A stretch of 64,000 bases of DNA from Brachynemurus nebulosus (GCA_035578155.1 JAPWDM010000005.1:17978877-18042876), one strand, 5' to 3'. Shown: positions 1 through 12,111, counted from the first letter of the stretch. Translations and numbers: made by a program. The notes: generated by a model from the letters alone, not told the origin.

Positions 1-173
1 GCTAACAAATTTTCAGTTAAAAATAAGAAACTTTTGTATATACAATATATAAATATTAGATATATAGTTTTCTTTTTCTGTCTATAAAAATTCATGTATG
101 TATATTTCATTTTGGAAACAATAACAATTTACCATCGTTTTATTTTTGTTAACAATGATTTAATTTGAAAATA

Positions 174-214
174 ATATAACGTACAGAATAAGTAGTGAAA
201 CTACACTAGGAAAT
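174..214 (+). repeat. Dispersed repeat fragment, partner at 8139-8178
   Basis: A stretch of about 40 bases containing AACGTACAGAATAAGTAGT and AACTACACTAGGAAAT recurs almost unchanged at 8139-8178. Weaker similarity continues downstream of both copies (around 290-340 and 8540-8600). This points to two copies of one old repeat. The copy near 8.1 kb lies in the distal part of the repeat that begins at 6773. Confidence 0.6.
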
Positions 215-480
215 TGTGGAATATTTTAAATTTTAGTTTTTGTTTTACTTGAAGCAATTCATAGTATAAATGAATAGATGATTACTTTCGACATTTTGAT
301 AAGAATAATTGTATTCGAGAAAATGAGATGTGCAATGACCATTTATTAAAACATTCATGATACGTATGTGTCACCTTTAGCGATAACTTTGAGATGCACA
401 AGAAAGTAAAAGGCATATTTTGTTAGTTGTTTAAGAGTTGCTACAATTAAAATGATGAAAACTAATTGAAACCAACAAAA

Positions 481-522
481 TTCAATAGATTTTAGAATAA
501 AAAAATTCTAAAATCTATTGAA
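481..522. repeat. Perfect 18-bp hairpin
   Basis: Arms 481-498 and 505-522 are exact reverse complements around a loop of six A. No T-run or gene suggests a terminator role. It may be the remains of a small foldback element. Confidence 0.8.
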
Positions 523-1026
523 GTTTCATGTTGATTTAGTGGAGTCCATCGTGGAGAAAAATGCGTTATACTATATAGCAAAATACAAAGACATGCACCG
601 TTAGAACAAATAGGTGCAGAATTTTTCTTATATATTTCAATCAAAAATGATGTTAAAAATCGAAAATTTTACATAGTAAGCAGGTAAAGCGTTACTGAAA
701 AAAACTAATTTTTGGAATAAACGAATTTTCATTCAAAATTTGGCAACATTTGGCAACAGTCGCGTTAAATGAGTATGACAGAATATTCAAAAATAAAGTC
801 ATATATTATAACTTACAAAAAAAATTCTGATCAGTACAAAAAGTTTCCTAAAAATTGGAGATTTTTTTTTCAACTGTACACAATATTCTGATACCATTTA
901 TACTAAGAAGCAAAAAAAATCCTACATACTCTAATTTTACATACATAATCTATTTTGAATTTGCTGTGGCGCAGTCGAGTAACTAGGGCAGCACATATTT
1001 GAAAGATTAGTTATTACTAGCCGTAT

Positions 1027-2048
1027 TAGTACGGTGCAGTTATTCAAAAAAAACGGCCTAACCTCAACATCCAAAGTAACAGTTTCACTACAACTTCAAA
1101 TTGTTCTATACAGTCCACATATTGTTTGGCAAAAAGTTACACCATTTTGAGCGTCGCGTTTTGGAGGGAGGGGGGTAGAAGTAGGCAAATTAACGGATTT
1201 CATCAGTTTGTTTTAAATATTTCGGAAATTATGGGGTTTAGCGTAAAAAGTGTCATACACAAAAATAATCTACATTAAATTGCGAACAAAAATGGTGCAT
1301 AATCTTGCTAAAGTGAACAGTTCCAGAGTTACGGGACTGCTGTATACACTGCTGCACATATCACCAGGAGCTGAATAAGAAGAAGAATCCGCTCGAGTGG
1401 GGGTGGAAGAAGATTGATGAATACCTGAGACCAATTACAACAGTACGTCCTGCAACTCCCGAGGAATTACTTTCCCTCATAGTGCGCGCTTGCAAAGACG
1501 AATGCGTCCGTAACTGCGAATGCAGAAAGAATGGTCTAAACTGCTCAAGCATATGCGGTAATTGCTCAGGCCTAGGATGTGATGACAGGGATACGAACAT
1601 CATAGATAAAGATTTAGAAGAGGAGGGTCGTAATTTCCTTTTACAAAACACAATCCTGTATAAAAAAAATTAGTTTCCTTAGTGATAATGTGTCCTATTT
1701 TTTCCAAAAAATCTAAAAATACTAAAAATTGCTACTTTTACACCCTCCATAACTCTGGAACTCTTCACTTTAGCAAGATTATGCAGGTACTATTTTTATT
1801 CAAAATTTAATGTAGATTATTTTTGTATAGGCACTTTATGCGCTAAACTGCATAGTTTTCGAAATATGTAAAAAAAAAACTGACGAAATCCGTTAAGTTG
1901 CCTACTTCTACCCTCCTCTCTCCCAAACGCGACGCTCAAAATGGTGTAACTTTTTACCAAACAAAATGTGGACTGTATAGAACAATTTGGAGTTGGAGTG
2001 AAACTGTTACTTTGGATATTGAGGTTTGGGTCTAATTGCACCGTACTA
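1027..2048 (+). mobile_element. Long-TIR DNA element carrying a CXC exon (copy 1)
   Basis: Inverted arms 1027-1336 and about 1742-2048 are roughly 85-90% identical over 300 bp, ending in TAGTACGGTGCA. The flanking TAT (1024-1026 and 2049-2051) is a 3-bp target duplication, confirmed because the host Helitron end is known from the copy at 49.8-51.0 kb. The core of about 400 bp holds only the final exon of a cysteine-rich protein. I see no transposase, so the element is presumably non-autonomous. The superfamily is unassigned. Confidence 0.85.
1317..1673 (+). CDS. C-terminal exon of a CXC (tesmin/TSO1-like) domain protein, partial
   Basis: The frame is open from just after a TGA at 1314-1316 to TAG at 1671-1673, about 118 residues. 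It has no convincing start. CAG at 1318-1320 could be a splice acceptor, so I read it as a last exon. Early residues include HQELNKKKNPLEWGW, followed by a proline-rich stretch and EELLSLIVRACKDEC. The cysteine-rich part follows: CECRKNGLNCSSICGNC, then SGLGCDD. Spacing C-x3-C-x3-C-x-C-x6-C-x3-C-x2-C-x4-C fits the CXC fold, which binds zinc and in known relatives contacts DNA. Similar C-termini occur in many uncharacterised arthropod proteins. An acidic tail (IIDKDLEEEGR) ends the frame. It is enclosed by the TIRs, so it is transposon cargo or a remnant, not a host gene. A role in binding the TIRs is inference. Confidence 0.7.
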   Translation, partial: TVPELRDCCIHCCTYHQELNKKKNPLEWGWKKIDEYLRPITTVRPATPEELLSLIVRACKDECVRNCECRKNGLNCSSICGNCSGLGCDDRDTNIIDKDLEEEGRNFLLQNTILYKKN

Positions 2049-2370
2049 TATACCCACCCGATGGATTTATCACCGGCAACATTTCAGGATGTCATTCAAG
2101 TGTTAAAGATTTATTAAATAAGATATTATTTATTTTAATAGCCATAGTAACATATTTTTATACAATATTTCTAACTTCAAAAATGACGAATTTCTATACA
2201 AATTTTCATTCCTTACTTAATCCACTTAGGGAACGAATTTTTAAAGATCCTTTCTTAGTATTCATTTATGTTGCATGCGGAACTCCTGTACAAAATTTCA
2301 TTCTTCTAAACGCAACGGTTTACGCTGTACGTTGTCAGTCAGTCAGTCAGTGTTAGAGATTTATTAAGTA

Positions 2371-3689
2371 GATTTCATTTAAACTATAAATTTTTTTGTA
2401 CAATTTGAGTATTTATCAAACAGTATCAAATTTTTCTATAGTTGGAAAAATATTCCCAGACACTTGATAGTTTATTTGTCAACATGTGATTGTCTTTTTC
2501 TAATTCCAGTCAAACAAATAAATAGTGCATAGGGTACTAATTGAACATTACGTTACGAAATAATAATAAATAATAAGTTAATAACACTATTTTATATTTT
2601 TATGTAAATTCTGTTTATTTAATAATAATTTGATTACAGAAGAATATTTCTTAAAGAAACCGAAAACAAATGACATTAATGATATATTATAACTTAGTTG
2701 TAAACATATACATAAAATAACTGAATGACTGTATTCATTGCAAAATATTTAATACTATTAAAAATATAATTTTGAAAAACAAAAATCAGTGAATGTCAAT
2801 ATGTACTGCTTAGAATGTTCAAATCAGTCAAAATCAAACGAAAATAGTTTATTCTAATTGAAAATAACATATTTCACTTTTCTTTACAGTATTGCATCAT
2901 TTTTGTAACTTTGTGAAGATGAAATATTATTATGTCAAATATTTAAAAAACTAAATAAAAACCACTGATTAAGGACACTGGTGTAGTGTTGAAAAGTGTA
3001 CGACAAGGACCAGAAAGAAGGAAACCTACAAAAGTGTCTGGGAATATTTTTTCAACTATAGTATTTTGAAATTCTAAAAAATGATTTTTTTTCGAATTAT
3101 TCCAAAGAATTTTCAAATAATTCAATTTTTTCTTTATAACATTTTGCAATATAAATTAAAATCTTATACCGACATAGTTTTTAGAATTCTGTACATAATT
3201 GAAATTTTTGATGCGTACTTGTGTAATGTATATTTTCTATTTTTCTTTTTACACATTATATTCTTCGATTCATATCATAAAATTATTCTGGTCAACGTTT
3301 GTAAACTTTACATATGTATACAGGTGTAGTTTTATTGTAAAATTTTGTAACACAATAAAATATTTGTGTTAAGTAAACTTTATTTTGAAAACAAACGAGC
3401 AATCTCACTTACTGCGTTTATTGTTTTCTGTCTTTTCTTAGGAACGTCTATGTAAGTGTAGCGTAAAAGTTTTTGTTTAGTTTTCAAAAAAGTTTAGAGT
3501 TAAATTTTAAGTTTACTACTTTATCTTCTGTTGTTTTGTTTGTTTGTGGATAGTATGCGAATAGTTAGATAAGTTTACGAGACTATCTCTTATAATATAT
3601 ATTAGGGAGGATAATTGGATACTTTGCCTTTGTGTACAATATTTGTTTTACATAATTTAGGGCTCTCCTATTTTTTGGTTTTGTTGTGT
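2371..3689. other. AT-rich non-coding stretch
   Basis: I see nothing recognisable here. Open frames are short, low-complexity and rich in F/I/Y/N, as expected by chance. Confidence 0.5.
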
Positions 3690-4247
3690 AAAGCTGAGCG
3701 TCCACTAGGTTTACAGTGCGACGCGGTGCCGCGCGGAATTACTGTCGAGACTTAGTGGGTGGTAGAGTAATCGATGAATATAAAGTTCAAGCAATTTCGA
3801 TGGTTCTCGAAGTCTTTTTTTGTCCTTCCTCTCAATTTTTTTTTATTTTCTAGTCCGCTATGAATAAAATTAGTATTGGAAAATAAATTTAGGTATTTTT
3901 GTTACGGTAACAAAACAGTATTCACTGTTGAAAGGATAATATATAAGAAATTTCATTTTAAAAATTATAGATTCACATTAAAATTTGATTGTTTAACAGT
4001 TTATTTCAAATATAATCAAAATTGACATTGAAGTATTTTAAATTTTACTAATAAAACATGATTTATTAGGTAGTAATAATTAAATCAATCTTAACTACGA
4101 ATATTGTGAACTGTATAACAACTAAAAATATTATATGTACTCTATGCAGCGCCGCAGCGTACCGCGCTAACAAGTGAACGGATCTCCTATAAAAAAATTT
4201 CGCATTGCGCCGTGTCACGCTACCAACCTAGTGGACGGCCAGCTTTA
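3690..4247. mobile_element. MITE with CGTCCACTAGGTT termini
   Basis: Left end AAAGCTGAGCGTCCACTAGG and right end (reversed) TAAAGCTGGCCGTCCACTAGG are inverted repeats, with further similarity inward (GCGACGCGGTGC against GTGACACGGCGC). The subterminal parts are far more GC-rich than the AT-rich centre. Flanks read TAA/TTA, compatible with a TA or TWA target as in PIF/Harbinger. There is no coding potential. Confidence 0.7.
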
Positions 4248-4249
4248 GA

Positions 4250-4890
4250 GTTAATATTTTTTGGAGAGTCCGTAGATATTTTATTTTTGGTATTGAAATT
4301 GTGAAATTACTTTGTAAAATTGAAAAAACAATCCTACAATTTGAACTAAAACTCCTATGTTAAGAAAGTCACGGATTTCAACGCGAATTTTTGAAAAATT
4401 TCGGAAAGAATTAATGTGTCAACTTTTATCTTTAGGAGGAAATATTGTGATAAGTCATATTCGAGATGTTGATCAAGCTTACAACAAATTTACAAAATTT
4501 CATCAAAATTTGTTTAGTAATTTTTTGCGTCAGTCACACACATTAAAAACCCTATTTATCATTTTGTTACTATGGTTTTGAAATCAGTTAAATTTACCAA
4601 TAACCGTTTCATTTTTTCGTGTTTACGTATTACTAAAATGTTTCATACCTGAAAAAACTTATCCCTGTCTTTTTTCAACTGTAAAATTGAAAAATTGCAA
4701 CATTGGTGTGAGATTTAAATGCACAAAGTATTTGTATTTTTTCAACCGCTTTCGGCCGACCCGAACTGGTAATCCAAACGTTCTTTTTGATCACTAATTT
4801 CATTTTTATTTGTATAATACTGAGGTCATAATAAAACAGATACTAAATCAGTTTCAGTTTCAAAATAGACAAGCATTTTTCTTAAAACTG
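4250..4890. other. AT-rich non-coding stretch
   Basis: No repeat or coding signal that I can support. Confidence 0.4.
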
Positions 4891-4893
4891 ATA

Positions 4894-6013
4894 GGGTTGA
4901 CCGGGGTAATTGTGAATGGATTTTCATGAGTTGAGATAAAAGCGTCGTTTTAAGTATTTTTTATTTTATATATCACATTATGGTTGATTTATTTTTAATT
5001 CTACATTATTCAGGATGCACCACACAAATTTTGAGCAAATTCGTATGAAAAACAAAAATTTTATAAACCATTCACATTTCCCCGGTGTGGTTTTGGAAAT
5101 CTTATGAATTTCGGGGTAAAAGTGAATGCCATCAGAAAAATTATTTAGAATGGATTACAAGAGAAGTGTGGTACGTCAGAGTAAAGCGCAACTCAAATTC
5201 TTCACATTTACTCCACTTTCAAATTTTTCATCATACTTTAGCGGTCACAATTTCTCTTTGTTTAATGCAAGTTACGCATACCTCAAATTTCTACAAAAAG
5301 TCAAGGTTAAAGAAAAATAACAAAAATTGTAGGAACAAATTTATTACAAGCTAAAAATGATATTTTGATGATATTTTGTCATTTTATCATACAAAAAATA
5401 AAAAAATTACATGTATTCACACAAAAACAAGGAAAATAAGACTTTTTCAAGGAAATACATTTAGTTTACATGAATAAAAAACAATTTTTTTTTTGTATTG
5501 TTTGTACAACGGAAACTTGTACAATAAGGTCACCAGCACCTTCATCAACATTTTCAACTCTGAAAAGGACACTACTGAAATTTTTGACCGAATGGGGGCA
5601 TTTGTGAATGACGTTCACAATTACCCAACAATTTTAAAATCATGGGGTAATTGTGAATTGGTGATAAATAATTGTCCAACTTCTTTAGCAGTTAATAAGG
5701 AACCCTCTCAGGGTTTAGACCACTTCTTTGGAAGTACTTTTAACCATTTCTTACCTTTTAAAAAAAGAAAATGTATTTAAAAAAAAAATTTTTTTGAGGA
5801 TTGGTCAAAGTAAGATACATAAAATTTTGCAAGGGTTTTTTCAAAATAAAAAAAAGATACTAATACTTGGAGAATTGTTATGAAATATTAATAGGATATT
5901 AAGAAAGGACAGAAAAACATATTAAGAGTTGATTTTTAACAATATTAATGTTATTTTAGAAATTATAGGCGCCGTTCACAATTGCCCCAATTCACAATTA
6001 CCCCGGTCAACCC
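4894..6013. mobile_element. TA-flanked TIR element with GGGGTAATTGTGAA motif
   Basis: Termini GGGTTGACCGGGGTAATTGT and its reverse complement are essentially perfect for more than 20 bp. TA flanks both sides (4892-4893 and 6014-6015). The 1.1 kb interior repeats the terminal motif in both orientations, for example near 5068-5090, 5597-5625, 5643-5658 and 5970-5990. No transposase frame is visible. The TA duplication suggests mobilisation by a Tc1/mariner-type enzyme (inference). Confidence 0.85.
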
Positions 6014-6329
6014 TATATTTTTCCACGACTATCAATTTGAATTGACATGTATTTTTAATATCTGAGAATATAATGAAAGTGTTAATATTATTTTTATACA
6101 TATGTAATTGAGTAGAGAAAATCTTTTTTTAAATAAAAACATGATAAGAATGTCTGAAGGATTTTTTTTTAAACGGACAATTAAATAATAAATATCTATA
6201 GGAAAAAAAATTTATTTATGACTGACTTTAAGAGATAATCAGTTTAAGAGATCAACTTTGTTAAGATTAATTAAAAAATCGTGTGATTTACATGTAAAAT
6301 TATGTATAGGAAATGAATATAATACCGGG

Positions 6330-6560
6330 TTTACATGTGTTCAGTAGCTAAAATCAGAGTCGTCGAAAAAAATAGCGAGCCCTGGAAATCAACCACAATT
6401 TTTAAAAATTTTTCTCTAAAAATATAAGTAATGAGCAAAAAAAAATCTTTCTACTTTTTCAAGGCCCCCTTACCAATAGCTACAGGCCCCTTCTTCAAGC
6501 TCGGGCCCCTGGGCTGTAACTCCGGCTACCCCTTCCTCTCATTAACTCCCGCTAAAATGA
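6330..6560. repeat. Fragment with CCCGGGCTGTAGC-type motif
   Basis: The stretch with GGGCCCCTGGGCTGTAACTC and GGCTACCC resembles 12112-12160 (GGCCCCCGGGCTACAGCCCC and GGTTGCCC). Such GC-rich ends occur on hAT-type MITEs, but no second end or target duplication is visible. Confidence 0.35.
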
Positions 6561-6772
6561 CCTAGTGAAGTAACTTAATTAAATCATTTTTTGTTATCCC
6601 ACTAAAGAAGCTTTCACGTCAAAAAATATAATAGCGAAGGTGCTTGGATACACATTGGAAAGAATAAATGAGATTTTAAACTGTAGTGTTTTCAAAATGC
6701 ATTGATAACTGTTTCTAAAATAACAATTTATTGTTAATTCTATTAAAAAAATATTTTATTTTATTTTATTTT

Positions 6773-8270
6773 TAGGATTCCGTATCCTAAAAGGAAAAAC
6801 GGAACCCTTACTAGATCATTCTCGTCTGTCCGTCCGTTGCGGAGCTTTTCTTCGAAAATTATATAACGTAGAAATTTGAAATTTGGCACAGTGTTAGGTC
6901 TTGATTAGGGATGGCGGTTTTTCAAAAATAACCGGTTTTCGGTTATTTCGGTTTATTTTATGCTCGGTTTAACGTGACGGTAAAAACCGCTTAAAATTGT
7001 AAAACCGAAGTATTCAAGGAACAAAGAGATAGAAAACACAAATTTATTCAAAAAAAAAAAAAAAAAAAAAAAAAATAGAACTTAGTGTAATACGGTAAGA
7101 CAAATTAAATTCGGTAAGACAGATAAATTCATATATTATTATACGTAATTATTAAATATTCGATAGTGATAAACGAAAATTTTATTCATTTTCCTAAATT
7201 TCTCATGATCAGAAGTTTTTAAAAATTCTAGTAAATTACTAATTATTTATTAATAAGCCATTTTGAAAGTTGGGTGAAATTTTGATAACAATATCTAGTA
7301 AATTTGCTTGTTGCTTTCCTCTTCATTTTATCTATTTGAATCTTAGTATTGGTCTGTCAGGTTGGACCGAGACAATCGATTTTATTATTGGGTATTGAAG
7401 CAAATAAAAATAAATATTGAAAATAAAACATGATTTCATTGTTTTCCATACCATAATAACCATAATTAACTAAATGTATTAGAATTTTAAAGAGATTAAT
7501 TAATTATTTTTTTCTTTTTAATAAAAATAAATCACCGGCCACTGAATAATGACTTAAAATTTTAAATTTTTTAAAATAATTTGTCCGGTTTTTTTTTCCG
7601 GTTATTGATTAAAAAAAACACCGGTAATAACCGAGTCAAAAAAATAACCGAAATAAACCGGTTAACCGAAACAGAGAAACCCGTTTTCGGTTATAACCGG
7701 TCGGTTTTTCCCATCCATAATCTTGATGACGCACACATCTATTGTCAATCAATGATTAGAAAAAAAAATTGTGGATTAAAATAGGGGGTCAATTTGGTGC
7801 CAAGAAAAAAAGAGCGTTCGTGTGGGGGGTATCATTTGAAAGAGCAACCTCGAAAGATTCTAAAAATATTTTTATTTATAATTTTTAGTCCAGTGGTCTT
7901 ATGATCGCCCCCTGTGAACCTTTTAAAGCTAAAATTTTGATTTCAATAAGGTTAGTAGATTACCGGAAAACTACGGGTTTTTTAAACAATGTAATATTGG
8001 CTGAGAAAAAAAATTATTTTAAATAACAAGAGGAAATATGGTAAGAGGCAACGTGTATATTCTAATGTTTCAATACAATGTGCGATAATTCATGCATTTT
8101 TCAGTTATCACAAGCAAATTTGGATAAGATTTAAATAACATAACGTACAGAATAAGTAGTAGAACTACACTAGGAAATAATAATTTTGAAAAAAAAATTT
8201 GATTTGGTCTATTTACTGTGCACTGTACGGAATCCTAATTGTGCGAGCCTGACTTGCTCTTGTCGATTTT
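6773..8270 (+). repeat. Dispersed insect repeat beginning GGATTCCGTATCC, interrupted
   Basis: The beginning (GGATTCCGTATCCTAAAAGG, then ACGGAACCC and a GTCTGTCCGTCCG run) and the end (GTACGGAATCCTAATTGTGC, then GAGCCTGACTTGCTCTTG and a T-run) match from memory a repeat common in insect genomes. Its class is uncertain to me. It is split by the hAT MITE at 6906-7719. No intact frame is present. Confidence 0.5.
6906..7719. mobile_element. hAT-type MITE with AACCGGTT arrays
   Basis: The ends are TAGGGATGGC and, reversed, TATGGATGGG. Flanks GTCTTGAT (6898-6905) and ATCTTGAT (7720-7727) are an 8-bp duplication with one mismatch. Both subterminal regions repeat AACCGGTT/CGGTTAT-type motifs many times, while the centre is plain AT-rich sequence with a 26-A run near 7050. 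No coding capacity. Confidence 0.85.
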
Positions 8271-8816
8271 TTTTTTTAATATTAATTTATCTATTAAAAA
8301 AATTATCTATAAAATTGCAGCAGCGTTATCTCCAACAAGTTAAGTTAATTGAATTATTTTTTGTAAAAATTATGGTAAAAACTTAATTAAAAACTTGTTA
8401 ATTAAAAAAAATTCAATTAAAAAAAAATTGTCTTAGTTGACTATAAATAAATATGAAATGATGAAGTGGCATTAATTTGATAATCTAAAAAGTACATAAA
8501 TAACAAAAAAATAATAAAGCACTTATAGCTACATTTTGACATGATTAATTGTACTCCTGAAAATGAAACGCGCAGTGACTTTTAATCAAAGTATTCAATA
8601 TTTAATACAATGACTAAATGGGTTTTGTAATTCTTTGTAATTGTACACCACGTTAGTGTGTGTTCTATATTACTGACTAACGCATCAGTCTTATAGGTTT
8701 TAACAATAAAAGTTATTGAATTTTGGGTAAATAATTATTTAAAGAAATCAACTTTTAATGCAGCGTTTTGGAAAGAGGGGACTTTACTATTAAATGATGC
8801 CATTTTTTTTACTTTT

Positions 8817-8944
8817 TAGCGAATTTCCAGAAAGAATTCTGGAAATTCAGCTATTACAGTAGGTGTCATGACGCGATTTGAGCCCGGGACTATGGCAGAA
8901 ATTTGTTTTGAGGTCCCTAGAAACCGAAAATAATATTCACTAAA

Positions 8945-9020
<76 letters not shown>

Positions 9021-9351
9021 GTATGTATGTATGTATGTATGTATATATGTATCAGCACGATAACTCTCGAACGAAATGTCCTAGGTTTACGAAATTTGGT
9101 GACAACGTTGGAAGTCCAAAAATCTTGGATGAGTTCTTCAGCCAGACACGTCGGATGCCAGAAACATGATTTTTGTTCTTGCAAAAAATTAGTATTTTGC
9201 CAAAATTTCCACTTATTCAAAAATTTTTGCCAAATTTTTTTACATCATTTAAAAGAGGAGAAAAAATTACATAAAAAAGGTCTTTAAACTATTATTCTAT
9301 GTCAACTAGTTTCCGAGAAAAACTAATTTTTATAAACGGAAATTCGCTATG
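8817..9351. mobile_element. Short-TIR repeat with TAGCGAATTTCC ends, holding an AT microsatellite
   Basis: TAGCGAATTTCC at 8817 and GGAAATTCGCTA at about 9340-9351 form a 12-bp inverted repeat. The section 9050-9375, with GCACGATAACTCTCGAACGA, recurs inverted at 16628-17010. The open frames across this element are driven by the (AT)n run and are not genes. Confidence 0.6.
8947..9051. repeat. (AT)n followed by (GTAT)n microsatellite
   Basis: About 36 AT units run from 8947 to 9018, then GTAT units to 9051. It sits inside a repeat, a common birthplace of microsatellites. Confidence 0.95.
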
Positions 9352-9799
9352 TTATGCAGGATGCTGCGACAGGGGTATTTTAAATATTTTATTATTGTCT
9401 GAATTTGTCTTTGAAAAATGAAAAGCATCTCTGTTCGTAGATCGCACAGATCACAAATCTTGACCGATTTTAAAAATTCTAGTCTCTATCGATTCGTTAA
9501 ATTTTTTTTTTATTATACTGTATTTGCAACAGTCAAGTCATTTATACAGTAGGTACATATATAAAAAAAGATATGTTAAAAAAATATTAATACATGAATT
9601 CGTTAATTAATTATCAGAATAGGATGCAATCGAAACAATTCAGAAATTCTCTGTTCTTTAAGTAGTTAACAACAGAATTACTGCAATATTACAGGTGTCT
9701 CTAATTATGTTTTTGGAAAGTAGGCTCGAAATGTCGAAAATTATTCAATTAAGGCAATTATACTGGGATATGTAAGTTCTATAAAGTTGTGAATTAATA
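9352..9799. other. AT-rich non-coding stretch
   Basis: The first 25 bases continue the repeat shared with 16.6-17.0 kb (GATGCTGCGACAGGGGTATT). Nothing else is recognisable. Confidence 0.4.
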
Positions 9800-9803
9800 T
9801 TAA

Positions 9804-10214
9804 CACTATGAAGCCTGAGCACTTTCACAGTAAACTTCCCCGGAAGCCGACAATATTTTTAAAGAAACTTTATATACATAAATACAAAAAATGATTCAAC
9901 ATGTACACATATGTGATACTTTTTGGTGATACGTACATAGGTACATATTATATTTGAGATTCAAACACATTCAAAGCAATTATAGAGAATTACAGAAAGT
10001 TTAGATAACTTAGTTTTTATATTGTTTATTTTAAAATGTTTTATAGAAACCAGGAGAGTAGTGCGTGTTGGTGTTTGTGTGAGTTGAGTATATACACATC
10101 GGTGTGGTAACATCGTACACATACATAATGCATAATCAATTAATCATTGATCGCGATCAGCCTCTGCGGTTGTTTTGATTATTTTCGGATGTCGAAGCCC
10201 TGGGACTGAAAGTG
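9804..10214. mobile_element. piggyBac-like MITE (copy 1)
   Basis: TTAA lies on both sides (9800-9803 and 10215-10218). Ends CACTATGAAGCCTGAGC and GGGACTGAAAGTG are imperfect inverted repeats. A homologous copy in reverse orientation lies at 35040-36035, also with TTAA on each side. TTAA targets and CACT/CCCT ends are typical of piggyBac. There is no coding capacity. Confidence 0.8.
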
Positions 10215-10218
10215 TTAA

Positions 10219-11402
10219 TGACGTCAGTATTAGAGTGATGTTGATTGTTCTTTTTTTCCATACTAGCATGTACACAGCAACTTTGATACCAACAGGGTAC
10301 CTAATACGTATACACGTGCAGTATACCTGTATGGGTGACTTGTGAATAAAATAATGACAAAATAATATTTTTGTATGGCTTGTTTTTTCTAATTATCTTA
10401 GAAACTAAACAGAGGATTGTCTTCAAATTGGGTGGAGTCTTTGTTTAAATATGTAAATATTTGATAATTTTTTTTTATCAACATTGTAATAGTATTTATT
10501 TTTGTATAATATGAAATATAAGTGAATTCAACCATCATGTAAATTCAAATGGAGTAGCGAATTTCGACGCACACTTTTGCATCGATTTTCTTTGCTACCC
10601 TACAGTAAAATTTTTTTTAATTTATAAGAACAAGTTTTAATCAGTACATTCTGAATAATAAGTACAAAAAATTTGATAACTTTTCTAAGAAAACTATTTG
10701 CCTGGTAGAACTGTGCGTTAAATGAAAAGTGACAACGAAAATATTGTTTTTAATATCAATTATAATAAGAGCAATTAATTACTTCAACTATGCGTAAAGA
10801 TTACACGCAAATTACACGCACCTATTCGTTACAATCTGCGTAATTTTAAGGTAGTGTTATTATTGTCACGGTATATGTATCATGATTTTATGGAGATATT
10901 ATGACTATTTATGAAACATATCTTAATTAGTATTCCACATAGTTTGCTATTAATGGAAGTGTTGTCTTTTGAATAACAAGGTAACCTTGTGATAACTGCC
11001 GCAGTTTAAAATAATACAAATTAAAATACTAAATAAATTTTTTTATATTTTTTCGAATAAATAAATATTATTTTATTAGTATTCGTTTAACCTTTAAAAA
11101 ACGATTTAGGAACGTCATAAAATTTTCAAGATTATGAGAAATAATCTGATTACTTTGTTTTCTCCAAAAAATATTTAATTAGAGAGGTGTTTAGAACACT
11201 GTCTTAAATTTAATTACGTTGTCTTGACTCTTGGTCCTCGTTTATCAGTATTGGGGTGGCTTACGGAGATCTGAGAGAATCAAAATTTCGGGACTACAAT
11301 TAACAATATATCAAGTGAGACATATGAAAAAATAATAACATAGTTTGGATAATTTAAGAAAGTAAATCATAATCTTTAATAATAATATTTATGGCAATAT
11401 AT
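10219..11402. other. AT-rich non-coding stretch
   Basis: I see no gene, tandem repeat or clear inverted repeat. Confidence 0.4.
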
Positions 11403-11868
11403 TAGTATATTGTGCAATAAGTGCGGGAAATTGTCGGTTGCCCACGAAAGTTTGGGGCATGAGTGGGGCAATCGACAATCCCGCACGAGTTGCACATACT
11501 ATTTTTTATTACGAATTTCACATACTTTTTTCTATTATTATCACTATTTTTGACATTTTTATTAATTTTTAAAGTAATATTTTTAATTGTTCGTCTTTTT
11601 TTTTTCCGAATTAATTATCGTTTAAATTACTTTGTTGGTGGTTTCTATAGAAATAATTATGAAATATTTATTAAATGAAAAATTAAGAGGCGGCTTTGCG
11701 TGTTTTGATTAAATTTTGCGTGTTTTATTATCAATTTGCGTGTGGAAAGTTACTTTCCGCACGCAAAAAAGTATGTGGGAAGAGTACAGGGGACAAACAG
11801 CTATTTTGCGTACAGAAATGTGTGCGCCAAGTTAGTACATCTCCCGCATGAGTAATAAAAAATTATTT
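11403..11868 (+). mobile_element. Hairpin-ended repeat family, copy 1
   Basis: Begins TAGTATATTGTGCAATAAGT and ends CTCCCGCATGAGTAATAAAA. It has one inverted repeat at the left end (GCGGGAAATTGTCG...GATTGTCG type) and a GCGTGTGGAAAG/CTTTCC-CACGC hairpin towards the right. Full-length relatives lie at 29022-29515 (inverted) and 61691-62145. No protein is encoded. Confidence 0.85.
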
Positions 11869-12111
11869 ATGTAACAAGTAGTAAAATGAAGCGGTTTTTC
11901 AGTCGTAACAGTTGTCCAACGACACTTGCCGAGTTGAACAATTACGACAAGTGAAAAAAGCAACTATTTTGCACGTGTTAAATACAATATTTTTTCACTT
12001 TTTTCAATTCTGAATTAAAATGAGAAAAATTAATGGAAAATAGAAATATGAAATCCCTCATTAAATTTTAAATTTACTACTGACACCTTAAGTAAAAAAT
12101 AACACCTGGCG

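Larger units (their letters stand above)
1..1016. other. AT-rich non-coding flank
   Basis: No gene is visible. It holds one dispersed-repeat fragment and one perfect hairpin, listed separately, and ends at the terminus of a minus-strand Helitron. Confidence 0.6.
1017..2370 (-). mobile_element. Helitron-like 3' region, minus strand, split by the CXC element
   Basis: Read on the minus strand, 2370-2049 matches the Helitron at 49845-50995. Shared parts are the GACTGACTGACTGACAG-type run near 2330-2352, the stretch with GGAGTTCC, and a terminal hairpin. The last bases of the Helitron (CCGTAT, with CTAG at 1017-1020) lie on the far side of the insertion at 1027-2048, so a 1.0 kb element has jumped into the Helitron terminus. 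The A before CTAG at 1016 fits insertion at an A/T target. The 5' part is not recognisable beyond about 2370. Confidence 0.7.

Noticed and set aside
8816..9220. 134-codon frame with long Y/I runs
   Set aside because: It is the translation of the (AT)n/(GTAT)n microsatellite and flanking repeat, not a gene.
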